The notes under the pieces: model-generated | The model's input: the letters and a program-made list of their open reading frames with translations, nothing else | What the model was told of the DNA's origin: nothing | Databases searched by the model: none | In this document: one piece after another, positions 36,801 to 46,500 of the stretch | How positions within the stretch are numbered: position 1 is the stretch's first letter | How the letters are laid out: every line of letters starts with the position of its first letter | Translations under genes and position numbers: made by a program | Assembly: GCA_037447655.1 (NCBI GenBank) | Contig: JBBHKE010003214.1 | Coordinates: 1-56,635, forward strand | From: Zygnema cylindricum | Taxonomy: Eukaryota > Streptophyta > Zygnematophyceae > Zygnematales > Zygnemataceae | DNA length: 56,635 nucleotides | Direction: 5' to 3'

Positions 36801-39200
36801 TGTTCCAGAACATAGTTGTAGTAAACACAAAAATACTCGAAAAATTTACTGTACACCTTCAGTGAGAAAAGGCTAAAAAAAATATACTCTGTCATCGTCA
36901 GTGAGACAAACTCAAAGAAAAACACAAAATTTTCCTGTAGTATTTGCAGTGAAAAAGCTCAAATTCTAACTTACTATGACCTGGAATTGCATTTTGAAAT
37001 CACAGAATTGTTCCGTCTTCTCCTCTGAAGTGGTCCAACCTTCCAGTTTCTCCTCCGGACCCATCTACTCGTCCTCAAATTTATGTGTATGAGCTACCTG
37101 GATATTTTAATACTTGGCAACGAGCTCATTCGCATGGTTTAGATTGGTGGGAGCCTGTCATTTTTCTTGAACGTTTACTGGCCAGTCCATATCGTACAAC
37201 GGACGCAGAAAAGGCCGATTTTTTTTATGTACCTCTTATGATCAGGTGGGCATAAACCGGGGATAAAAAGTGTCTGTTAATGTTGTTGGAAGAGAAGGAG
37301 CTTTATTGCAGAAGAGGTTACAAAGTTACTTTTTGTTTCTTCTGACGAGTTTTGAAGTTCTTTCGAATGGCAGGAACCGAGGAGGATTTAAGCAAAGTTA
37401 TTTGGTACTTGCATTGGATTATATTAAAAAAACATGGCCGTATTGGAATGCGACAGGTGGAAAAAACCATATTATTCTCACAAATGATGATTGGGGAAAC
37501 TGCGAAATAGGGCCGTGGGGAAAAAGAGATCCTTATTTGAACGACGTTTTAACAATAACTTTGTGGGGACACACCAAAGATATGAAGTTAAAGGATAGTG
37601 ACGAGTGTTTCCGAAAAGGTATCGACGTGGTGATGCCACCTGTCATGGATCTCCATGTGTACGAAGGAATTCCTGCTCTGAAAGAGAGCTTGAAATCACA
37701 TCTATTAAAGAAAGATAAAAATCCAGAAGCATCAGATTCTGTGAAATTCCCAAAAAGAAAATGGTTACTTTACTTCAGAGGATGGCCTGCATTTGAGCAC
37801 AAAACATCTGCTGATGATCCGTACAGATGGAGTTTTGGTGTGAGACAGGAAATGTTTGAGAGGTATGAGGGAAAAGAGAATGAAACAGGGATTCTTTTGG
37901 AGAGGATGAATCTTGGTGGAATTAGTTATTTGAAGCAGATGGAGACGTCTGAGTTTTGTCTCGGTCCTTGTGGTTTTGGTTGGGGAATGAGAGCCACACA
38001 AGTGGCAATGTTGGAGTGCATTCCAGTGGTCATTCAGGTGAGAGGCTTCTCCCTCTCCACTTTCTCCTCCCTTTCCTCCCTCTTTTCTCTCCCTCTCCGC
38101 CCTCTCCTTCCTCTCCTCCCTCTCGTCCCTCTCCTCCCTCTCCTCCCGCTCCTCCCTCTCCTCCCGCTCCTCCCTCTTCTCCCTCTCTTCCCTCTTGTCC
38201 CTGTCCTCCCTCTCTTCCCTCTCCTCCCTCTCCTTTGTGGAAAAAGGGGAAACATTGAGTGGAGAAATTGCATGAAGAAACTGTATGAAGATTCGCATGC
38301 GTTATTGTGTGGTTCTGGAATGATTATGCTCGTCGGGGAGCCAATGAGATACACCGACTTTTGAATTTAACTTTTGTGTTTATCTTTTGAATTACAGTCA
38401 AATTGTCGAATACGCCGGATATTGATTTTCTCATAATTGAACTGCTTTGCAATACTCCTCTCTTCATTACTGTCAGTACTGTATGTCGATGGCCTTTTTT
38501 TTATTACCGATAGACTGACTACTTTGGGAATATGAATCAATCCAATGTATTTTTTGACACAATTTTTTGCAATAGCAAGTATTGAAATACAACTTCAATC
38601 TTGTCTGAAATAGAAACTAATGTTCCAAACTCCATTTGCAAATCATCACACAGAATACATAATCGATCTTGACATTAAAGTGAATGTAGTGAACGAAACT
38701 ACCAAAAATAAAGAAATTGTGAAAATATACTTAACAGCGAGATATTTGATGAAGTATTTCTGATTCAGAAATACAGACTCAAATCCACGGTCTTTCTATT
38801 GAGGATGTTTTACAATTCGTTCCCACATTCAATTTTTTTGCCAAAGTTTTAATACTGTTGACATTTCTTGCCTTTCTTACAGCCAAATGTGGTACAACCG
38901 TTAGAGGGAGACCTTCTCGATTGGAACAAGTTCGGCGTTGTTCTCACCATGGAGGATATACCGAAGATCGAGGAAGTTTTGCGAGCCATTCCTGAAAAAG
39001 AGAGGGCAAAAAAAAGAAGGGAGTGTCGAAGAATTTGGCCTCGTTTTACATGGACTAGTAGTTCACATAATCCACTCCAATGGTATCCCAAAGAAGTGCA
39101 AGAAGAGTGGGCACCCGTATTAGCGAAGAAGGACGCTTTTTCGTCCATTATGGCGGCACTTGCCAAGCGATTGCCGAAAAATGAAAAAAAAGGTGGATAG
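21626..39200 (+). CDS. Triple-module EGF-exostosin (GT47) type II membrane protein, 13 exons
   Basis: Exons: 21626-21867, 23680-23832, 24268-24510, 28552-29173, 30190-31202, 31617-31787, 32014-32259, 32806-33418, 33897-34738, 36373-36540, 37006-37245, 37374-38037, 38883-39200. All introns are GT-AG, and phases join without a stop over 5535 nt (1844 residues plus stop). Exon 1 gives a basic N-terminus and one hydrophobic signal anchor (about residues 24-44), predicting a Golgi type II protein. Three modules follow, each an EGF-like region plus an exostosin domain. Each exostosin domain has EEADFFY- or EKADFFY-type, WSFGV, FCL-P-G-G-GxR, PVVIQP and PLEGD motifs. GT47 enzymes transfer sugars to glycans in the Golgi; the donor and acceptor here are unknown. 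Three tandem GT47 domains are unusual. Two or three separate genes are possible but are disfavoured by the continuous splice phases. Confidence 0.87.
21879..22052 (+). repeat. GGAGA-rich tract in exostosin intron 1
   Basis: About 170 bp of almost pure purine (GGAGAGGGAGA-type units) starting a dozen bases after the exon 1 donor. It produces long spurious Arg/Glu/Gly and Ser/Pro/Leu ORFs on both strands. Confidence 0.9.
22368..22592. mobile_element. MITE family copy 1 (in exostosin intron 1)
   Basis: Left end CACCGTGTATCGCTACTAG, right end TTTAATAGCGATATATGGTGTA, imperfect inverted repeats of each other. Inside lies a second dyad: CTCCGTGCACACTTGTCC near 22427 against GGACACGCGTGCACAGAG near 22516. 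There is no ORF. Confidence 0.75.
23680..31202 (+). CDS. Exostosin gene, module 1 (exons 2-5)
   Basis: Exon 2 is an EGF-like unit (CNLRGECTNGVCNC, then GIDC). Exon 3 starts the GT47 domain (RPLLYVYDLPPH, then LERLLVSPHRTVNPEEADFF). Exon 4 has DHIVTLPGRWGGC, VWSFGVVQRM, VFCLAPSGYGFGVR and VGCVPVVIQ. Exon 5 completes GT47 (PDVVQPLEGDLLQW, then EVWPRFTWASP) and continues into a Lys/Glu-rich linker of ~95 residues, an EGF-like unit (CSPSCWTHGTCNEELGRCDC), a Cys-rich loop and the first half of the next EGF. Where modules 2 and 3 have EDW or DDW before GNC, this module has GRW. Intron 3 is 4 kb. Confidence 0.87.
24125..24232 (+). repeat. CT-rich tract before exostosin exon 3
   Basis: A pyrimidine-rich run (CCTCCCCCTCTCTCC..., ending CCCTCTCCCTCTCC) ending about 35 bases before the acceptor at 24267; probably an expanded polypyrimidine tract. 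Confidence 0.85.
26662..26855. mobile_element. MITE family copy 2 (in exostosin intron 3)
   Basis: Ends TACACCTTGTATCGCTATTA and TAATAGCGGTACATAGTGTA form an inverted repeat (about 16 of 20 matching) with TA at each outer edge. The inner dyad is CTTCGTGCACACTTGACC near 26708 against GGACATGTGTGCACGGAG near 26783. About 194 bp, non-coding. Confidence 0.8.
28365..28548 (+). repeat. CCCTCT tract at the exon 4 acceptor
   Basis: About 180 bp of CT-only sequence (CCCTCTCC and CCCTCCCT units) ending just before the TGCCCAG acceptor at 28551. A long ORF starting at 28340 is this tract read into exon 4, not a separate gene. Confidence 0.9.
29180..29862 (+). repeat. Purine minisatellite in exostosin intron 4
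   Basis: About 680 bp starting a few bases after the exon 4 donor, built from GGTAGAGAGAGGTGTGGAAAG-like and GGGGAAATTTGAGGGTGAGG-like units. Higher-order repetition is visible: a block at about 29340-29410 recurs at about 29470-29560. Spurious Ser/Pro/Leu ORFs up to 314 codons arise on the minus strand. Confidence 0.9.
31617..36372 (+). CDS. Exostosin gene, module 2 (exons 6-9, with following intron)
   Basis: Exon 6: two EGF-like halves (CGWTHQGVDC, then CSEKGTCIDGFCKCDRGFFG). Exon 7 (32014-32259): RPRIYIYDLPPSF and LERALSSPHRTANPEEADFF. Exon 8 (32806-33418): DHLLITNEDWGNCEFG, YKWSFGVRERIYELFGGK, IFCLAPNGFGFGVRG and GCIPVVIQ. Exon 9 (33897-34738): PGVVQPLEGDLVNW, VWPRFVWAS, then an EGF-like unit (CGDKGTCNEETGECNC), a Cys-rich loop with NDGTIETDISAIF, and CSGRGGCNKDRIC. 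Exon sizes 171, 246, 613 and 842 parallel module 1. It has the best-preserved GT47 signature of the three modules. Confidence 0.88.
32622..32762 (+). repeat. CTCTCT tract before exostosin exon 8
   Basis: About 140 bp of CTCTCTTTCT-type sequence some 45 bases upstream of the acceptor at 32805. Confidence 0.9.
35430..36350 (+). repeat. Degenerate AACTGGAATT satellite in exostosin intron 9
   Basis: Blocks 35430-35570 and 35990-36350 are loose tandem repeats of a ~10-20-bp unit resembling TTAACTGGAATTAACTGAAA. Their divergence suggests an old array. A dispersed repeat (35578-35988) separates the halves and probably inserted into it. Confidence 0.7.
35578..35988. mobile_element. Dispersed repeat, copy 1
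   Basis: Starts AGGGTGAGTTCCCGATTATCG and ends CAATGTGAATCCCT, with imperfect AGGG...CCCT termini. A homologous copy occupies 51004-51863: both share TTCGAGTTCCTGAAT, TTTAGTACCT, TATCGAGA and ATGAATCCCTA-type words in the same order. No coding potential; class unknown. Confidence 0.6.
36373..39200 (+). CDS. Exostosin gene, module 3 (exons 10-13)
   Basis: Exon 10 is EGF-like (CVWGFYGAGC, then CNDNGNCVGGTCKCNDGFYG). Exon 11: RPQIYVYELPGYF and LERLLASPYRTTDAEKADFF. Exon 12: NHIILTNDDWGNCEIG, YRWSFGVRQEMFERYEGKE, FCLGPCGFGWGMR and LECIPVVIQ, where the usual GC before IP is EC. Exon 13: PNVVQPLEGDLLDW, IWPRFTWTSSS, KKDAFSSIMAALAKRL, then a short basic tail and TAG at 39198-39200. Unlike modules 1 and 2 there is no trailing EGF block, so the protein ends right after the glycosyltransferase domain. 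Confidence 0.88.
36541..36612 (+). repeat. GGGAGG tract at the exon 10 donor
   Basis: About 70 bp of GGAGGGAGG and GGGGAGG units starting at the donor itself (AAA|GTAGGG). The tract is G-rich on the RNA strand. Confidence 0.9.
38040..38240 (+). repeat. CTCCCT tract after the exon 12 donor
   Basis: About 200 bp of CTCCTCCCTCT units beginning right after the donor at 38038. Its opposite strand gives spurious Arg/Glu-rich ORFs. Confidence 0.9.
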
Positions 39201-41601
39201 AATTTTCTGGTTTTGTCACAAGTGGCTTTTTTAGTTTCACGATTATGTGGTCCTTGAGGAAGTAAATCTTTGACGAGTTTTAGTGGGTTCCTTTTTTTGT
39301 CTTTTTACATTAGGTGGATTTGTCATTAGAAAAGGGGCGTCTTTTAAACGAACCAATCAGGTTCGAATCCATGTCTATTTTATTTGAATTCTCTGACTGC
39401 AGAATTAGGCGCGGTACCGCGTTTGTGATTCAAAAAGGCAAACAATTTTGACATGCCTCATATTTTTAATTCCGAAATACGCGAGCAACTACCATCCTTT
39501 ACCGAATTTGCATGAATCTCACAGTGATTGTATGCACAATGTACAAATTTGTTGAAAATCTCTAGAAAACTTTATGGCGATGGCGAATTTTTTGCAATCT
39601 CCAATAATCGCCAAATTACTCGACGCTATTGTAATACCGCGGAATTGATTTTGTCATGCCTTGGTTTATTTTCTTTAGGAGCGCATGTCATTAGAGATAC
39701 TGCTGTATGACAATCCTACAGGTAATAAATTGAAGGTACAAGTCTAAACCTTTTTGTTTTGTGTAAAGCTTAACGATGTCATGTTTTTTTCTTTTTCAGA
39801 AACGTTCAGGGTTGCCAACCTAAGCTGACATTATTGGCAATCTGAAGTCAAAATCAGAGGTCACAAAAAACCCAATGAAAGTCAATAACTCCATTTGGCG
39901 TGAGGGTCTCCATAATGAAACTGTTCATGAAAGTCGGATGTATTCGAAATTGTAATGTTTCTAATACGTACCTCTTGGTGGAGGATGGGAAGCAGAACAA
40001 AGGATCCTATAAAACACGGAAGTTGTTTCATTAGTGGTTATCCAAATTTCACCCTCAAGTGTCCATTTCTATGTTCGCTGTTTTCCTCCTCGATCCAAGT
40101 GTGGTTTTTCAATTTTTTTTATATTTAAAACGCGCGACACGTGTTATCTCGTAGCTGGCGGAAGGTAGGAGATTTGTCCCTCATTGGCGGGCTGTATCTC
40201 TAGCAGGTGTGCGGGGTTTATCCCTCATAGGCTCGCGGCCGTCCATACATATGAGGGGTAACTAACTCCTATTTTTCCCGGCCTATGGTACACATGTCAC
40301 GCTTTCTGTACGAGGTTCGGGTCGAGACCCGTACGCACGCGCGCCTTGAGGGTGACTCGAGTTTCTCCCGTACCTATGAGATACCCAAACTTATTTTGCT
40401 GGCTACGATTTTCAAAATTACACTAGTTTAAACATTATATAAATATTCCTATCTGATTTATTTTGCCCTGCTTGTAGTTTTTCAGTTTTGGCCATGCCGC
40501 CCCTTTTGTACCCCTGGACTGAGATGGTTCACCATTGCACTTTTTAATTCAATCAGGGTTTATGCCATCTTGCGCGACTGTGAATGCGCCTATGACTATT
40601 GCTTACATACGGCTCCTATGCCCGAAATGCTGGTGTCCCTGGTACTTTCGTCAACCTCGTAGCATTAATAATTTGTACCGCATGTTGGATTTCCTTTTAG
40701 CTCCTCCTTTCTTTCTTCTCTTACCTTAGTCTCCTTTTGCTTTTTTTTTATCATTAAGCGCTTAATTTCCCTTTTTTTAACCCTTTTGTACCTTGATGGT
40801 TTTTTCCATCGCACTTTTTGAAATAAAATTATTTTCCTTCTATGTAATCGGATAATTTATCATCACGTGGTCTTAATAAAGCTTGCGTTTTACTAGAGCA
40901 GCCTCAACGTATGCTCAGAAACAACCACCATCGTATAACAGACAGTATTCCCACACTATTCCCGGACTATGCCCAAAAACGGTTTTGTACAACTATACCG
41001 TGTACCACTATTAGTGTTACTGTGTTTTTGCCCTTCAAACTCATTTTCAACGTGCACACTTGTCGGACTATAAATTGGACAAATGCAATGTAAAACCGAG
41101 ATTCCCAAAATAAAATCAGACGTGTGTGCACAGAAAAAACTTTCTTTAAGTGGAGGAAAAAAATTAACAGTAATAACAGTACAGTGAACCGGAAAAGGAA
41201 CTTCGTTTATAATCAGGACAATGGGTCACCTTCGAGGCAATCGTACTAATCATTAAGAAACATCATAACAAAAGATAGTAAAAAAAAGGGATATATTGGG
41301 CGAAACATTGGAGGCCAAAAAGAAACTGTATTTATCCATTAATAAAAAACAAAATAGACTATTACTTACAGCAAAAAAGCTCCTCAAATCTCTGAAAAGA
41401 GATCTTTTGGAGCCTCTACATCGGAAAATGAACTAAACAAAACAAACAAAACTTCTTTTCCACAACACTAGATTGAATAACCGCAAATGAATGCTCGAGC
41501 TAAGTACTTTTCCGGTAACATTCGATCAAAAAATTATTATAAACAGAATAAAAATAGCACTTGTAACATTGGCTCAAAATCGGTCAAAATCACGAGTTTC
41601 C
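39201..41601. other. Intergenic region 3' of the exostosin gene
   Basis: Holds the exostosin 3' UTR (no polyadenylation site assigned) and AT-rich sequence. Two related short passages near 40500-40560 and 40785-40825 (CTTTTGTACC..., then CACTTTTTGAA or CACTTTTTAAT) look like dispersed-repeat remnants. MITE copy 3 lies at 40994-41187. No gene is supported. Confidence 0.5.
40994..41187. mobile_element. MITE family copy 3
   Basis: Left end TATACCGTGTACCACTATTAG; the right end GTAATAACAGTACAGTG is a weaker inverted match. The inner dyad is ACGTGCACACTTGTCGG near 41050 against CAGACGTGTGTGCACAG near 41108. More diverged than copies 2 and 5. Confidence 0.65.
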
Positions 41602-43532
41602 TCAGGAATTTCGCATTCTACCCGTTTTTGGACGTGATTGTCGTTCCGAATCTTTATCTCTTAAGTACATTACGACCAACAATATGCTCCAAAACCCAAA
41701 AGTCCAAAACATGTTCCCTCCTCCCCCCCCTCCACCTCCACCGCCTCCATCTCCTCCTTTCCCACCGCCTCCAGGCCCACCCTGATCCAATTTTGGGGTC
41801 ATGCTCTTGATGTCTGCAGAAAGGGGAAAGAAAAGTTAAGGATAGGGAGGGAGGGAGGGAGGGAGAGAGAGAGAGAGAGAAAGAGAAAAGAAATGAAGAT
41901 ATACGGCAAGAGTAGAAAAATTCTGCACCGACCACATTATTAAAACCCAGATAATATGCTTCTAGAAGTAGTTGCATGTAGAAATAGTTGCACATACACA
42001 TACATATACATATATATACATATATATACATATATATACATATATAAACATATATATGTATATATACATATATATACATATATATACATATATATACATA
42101 TATATATAATAGTATTATATATACAGGAGCATTATATATATATATTATATATATATTATATATATATTTATATATATTATACATATATATACATATATAT
42201 ATACATATATATATACGTATATATAACACATACATATATTATAATATGTAGCATATATGTATATATATATGTAATATATTATACATATATACACATATAC
42301 ATATATGTAAATAATATATATAGCATATATATATATACATATATATATAATAGAGTAATAAGAGAGAAGATAATATATATATATATATATATATACATAT
42401 ATATACATATACATTATATATATACATATATATATACATATATATACATATACATATACACATACATACACAACTATTCAGTACATAACACAACAGTATA
42501 TATACATATATATATACATATATATATGCTGGGTATCGGGTAATTCATATCGCGATAATTTCGAATTCGATATATCGAATATTGATCGAAAGCAGATTCT
42601 ATATATCAAAATTTCGACCAACATAACATCGCCGATATATATCGCAAATGGGTGTCCAGACAGTCCTAGTAACGAAAATTCAGATTGCAGTGGGCTTGAA
42701 AAAAAATTGGGAAAAAAAAAAATAATGCCTCGATATATCGCGATAATTTGGTTTTCGATATATCGAAGCGATACATCGATTATCGGGTACCTGAAATTCG
42801 ATATATATCGAATATCCGCAAAAGGTCTTCGATACCCAACACTACATATATATACATATATATATACACATATGTATACATATATATACATATATATGTG
42901 CACATATTAATACACAAAAAAGAGTTAAGAGTTTTTCACCTTGAGGAGTTTTTTTGGCTACCGACTGCTTCTGAACTGTCTGCTGTGAAGCTCCGGATGT
43001 CTCTCCGGAACATCGAGTATTCTGCAAAACAACATAATTTAATTTTAATAAAACGAAACAAAAAAACGAAACATTTATGTTCTTAGTGATCATCTCTGAT
43101 GCCCGCCTTCTCAGGAAAGAAAAAATGAAAGTTGAAAATAACAAAGCTGTACTTACCAAAGCTGATTGGCAGGCAACAGACCGGTAAGGACTTCTTGCGA
43201 CTGCCACTTGGCAGTTCCCAGTTGGTCGTTTTGAGAGACGAGGATAAGATACACACAATCCCCCATTTTCAATTTGGGGCCCCAAGAAAGCTTCTGCAAT
43301 ACATATACCGTGGTTCATGTTAGTAAATTGGAGTTGTCGAGGATGGGTGGAAGGGAGGGAAGAGAGGCAGGGAGGGAGGGAGGGAGGGAGAGGAAGAGGG
43401 AGACTGATCGGGAGAGGGTGGGGGGGAGGGAGAAAGAGTGAGAGAGGTAGAAAGAGTGGGAGAGGGAGAGTGAGTTAAAAACCGAGAAAATGAACAAGGA
43501 ATAGACTTACGGGGAAGAGAAACCGCGTCCAT
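41602..43532 (-). CDS. Gly-rich single-pass membrane protein, probably plastid-targeted (150 aa)
   Basis: Exons in order of transcription: 43532-43511, 43293-43157, 43021-42940, 41813-41602, all GT-AG, 453 nt in frame. The N-terminus (MDAVSLPQAFLG, then [12 protein letters not shown] and [17 protein letters not shown]) is rich in Ser, Arg and Ala and poor in acidic residues, like a chloroplast transit peptide. Then comes a polar linker, a Gly run of ~25 residues, a hydrophobic segment ([17 protein letters not shown]) and a basic tail ending KTGRMRNS. I do not recognise the family. The short first exon could instead be longer, because its frame is open upstream to 43672, where a CAG acceptor-like site lies. 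The large third intron holds the CATATA array. Confidence 0.68.
41995..42910. repeat. CATATA microsatellite
   Basis: TATACA and TATATA dinucleotide and hexamer repeats cover 41995-42530 and resume at 42843-42900, within intron 3 of the minus-strand Gly-rich gene. A foldback-like element interrupts the array. ORFs of YIYI or VCIYM composition here are artefacts. Confidence 0.95.
42530..42843. mobile_element. Foldback/MITE-like element inside the CATATA array
   Basis: About 310 bp with inverted ends: CTGGGTATCG on the left and CGATACCCAA on the right. Both arms are packed with TATCGATATATCGCGATA-type words that pair with each other. The centre is non-coding and includes an A-run. The flanks are microsatellite, so a target duplication cannot be resolved. 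Confidence 0.65.
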
Positions 43533-46500
43533 TAGCGAGAAATCGACGCAGATCGAAATATTATTAATCTGGATAAGTGTGAACTTAAGCTGTTTATTTG
43601 AATACTGGAGTGTCAAAGGATTTAAATGATATAAATTGACGGTTGTTTTGGATGAGGTCCTCACGCAGAAACCTGAAACAGAACAAGTACAATCTTTTCC
43701 ACCGATCAATATGCATTCATATGCATTTTGTTTGTCTTGTTAAAAACCACAGCAAAAACAGAAAAACAAACGATTGAAATGATTTATTTACGTTTACATA
43801 CATTGTGATCCACACTATCCATACTAAATCATGCATGTTAACTTTAAAAATGTCCAGAATGCTGGTGATGAAATGAGAATCTGCTGAAATGAAGATGGAA
43901 GTCCACCCCATTTTCAAGCAAGTTTGTCAATCAAACAATGTTTCCACAGGAAGAACCAATTATTGCAGTTACAATTAAACACACAATAAAACAACAATTA
44001 AGTCAATGGGCAAAAATAATCTTTAATGTTTAAACCATAAGGAAGATAACAAGGCAACTAAACATCTTTGTTCTATTGAAAATTCTGGTTACTTATGCTA
44101 GCAAGTAAACCATTTCCAAGTTTTTAAAACTGTAATTGTCGATCACAAACATACAAAAGCCTACAATGACTAGTGTAAATGCAACGTAGAAAATGACATT
44201 GAATGTTAACATGGTTTTGGGAACTCAAAAAAAAGAAGTTAGTTTGTAAACACAAAATGGTGCAAAGCATAGGTGTCCACAAAGTCGTGGTTTCCAATGT
44301 ATAATCTGAATAGAAATTGTAGTAGTGTCACTAGCGTGCATACACGTTTTCTTTACATAGAAACAAACCATTCTTATCCACACATACTTTATCGAAACAG
44401 AATTGCTTAACTACACCCGGACCGTCGTTAACCTTGAGAAAAACTATTCGATTCTATGGTTTTTCCACAGAGGAACACGAGATAAGTGATATTTACAAGA
44501 ATTGAGTTTGTGGACATCCTTCCATCCACCAATCGACTCCATAATTGCACTAATGCCTTTCAGAAGACACCTCAATCGTTTGCTTAATCGTTTGGTAAAC
44601 TCATACTGATACTGATACTAATACGATACTTATACTAATACTCATACTGAAACTAAAAATGATATTCATTGAAATCTCTTACTAACTAAATAGTGTTTTA
44701 GTAGTTAAGAGATAGAATTATTAAGAGTGGAGAGTAGTGGAAAACACTTTAATAAGAAGGGTTGAGCCACGAGGGCAAGAGACCAAGCTAATGGTATGTG
44801 GACAAAAGCTTCTTCTAATTTAAAGTTTATCCTTATGTGAGTGTTGTCCAATGTGGATGTGTATTTTCCAATGGGTGGAATGAGTGGTTGGGATTGTTTG
44901 TAGTAATGGGATTTTCTGAGAGGTAGGAGATCCTGTTACACGAATTATAAACTTTAAACTATGACGGTTGTAGACGTGGGTACAATTTATGACGGTTGTA
45001 GATGACTACAAAACTCGTTACAATTAATGACGTTTACAAAATAGCGACAGTTGTAGACTTGTAGTTTTTTGTGACATTGTAGTTGTGTATGGTTTTGTGG
45101 CATTTATACTTCATGCTCGATTGTGATAGCGTCAACGTCACTAATTCACTTTTCGCCGTTGTTTCCTAATGTTGTTTTTTTGTCTTTTCTCACTCTAAAC
45201 CACGCCCAAAGATAGTGAAAATAACTACTTTTTAAAGCTCATTCATTTTATACCATTTTTGTCGTGTTTCATTCCAATAAAGATGAGATTTAAGCCGTAG
45301 TGTGAGAGGGAGAAGGAGAAAGGCGCCTTCAAGGATTTTGCTTTGGTGAAATGACATTCGTTGCCAGCGCCAATTGCACGAAAAAAAAATCGTACAGGTT
45401 GTAAACATTCAATTTTATTCATGTTTTTTAAGTACGCGTACTATATGAATGTCTAAAAAACGGCCTGACGGGTGCATAAACGTCTTCCTATTGGTTCGTA
45501 ACTTCAAGTGAAACCACCTCGTGAGGTGGTTTTTTGTGGAGTTAAAAGACAAGTTGGAAAGATGTGATGGTGGGTCGAAAAGATAAAGACAATAAGCCGT
45601 AGTGCATTTAAAATTTAAAGATGACATAAATTGTACTATGGTTATTTTTAATGTACGACCGAAGGTTAGTGCGGGCTAAGTTATTGAGGAAAACAATAGA
45701 AAAAAACCCCTACTTTAACACATGGGAACATACCCTTGGAGTGTCTGGCTATGTTTCGCAATTCCCTTCGTGGCTCAATTTGCATTGAAACGGAAATAAA
45801 CATAACAGTACTTATTTTTTCATAATTCGATTTACTTTTTACTTTTCGTTTTTTAGTGATTGATTCAACTACGAAGAATTAACGAACGGTCTATTTTAAA
45901 CGTTTATACTATGAAGAAACATAATAAATACAAGGTAAATTCCTCATAAAAGAACTGTCATTAATTATACAGTTTCATTTAATGGTTGTCATTTCCGTCT
46001 TTAATTTTCGTTAGGACGTGTAAATAAACTAACCTCGCACATGTTTCCTCTTAGGTTGTATCATTTAGGCTTCTCTCTATATACTCAAAATCGCAAGAAG
46101 AAAATAGAGTGTAGAATTTAAATGTAAGGTTTGTAGGAGCGTTGTGTCTCGTTATTTTTTTTCGTAAAGTTTTGTTTGAAACCGAAAAGACAAAAAAACG
46201 CGACGAACCACAAAGGTTAGTCACATGCAAAAGTTGCGTGGCAAAATGTCACCTTGCAAAGATTGCCCACCAAGTTTAAAACCACATAACCTCTACGAGG
46301 GGTAAAGGAATAATCGACTGTCCATTATGGCACCTATATTTTTTATTATGCATGGTATGTAGGTGATTAATACCCTTCTTCATAATGTTAGAGGACGGTG
46401 GCCATCTACCACATAAATGGAGCGTTTGTTTAGCGGATATAAAAACAAACAAAGTTTAATCGTCAATGTTTGCTATTGTAAGCTTATATAAAATTGATAG

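Noticed and set aside
40290-40360. Possible tRNA T-arm (GGTTCGGGTCGAGACCC)
   Set aside because: No matching D-arm or acceptor stem could be found at the right spacing.
41654-42543. Tyr/Ile-rich ORFs on both strands
   Set aside because: Translation of CATATA microsatellite.
43533-43672. Upstream coding extension of the Gly-rich gene
   Set aside because: The frame is open and a CAG acceptor lies at its edge, but no further exon could be found and an ATG at 43532 gives a coherent transit-like start. It remains possible.
45511-45550. Bacterial rho-independent terminator
   Set aside because: The hairpin plus T-run fits the shape, but spliced genes and retrotransposons show the DNA is eukaryotic nuclear.
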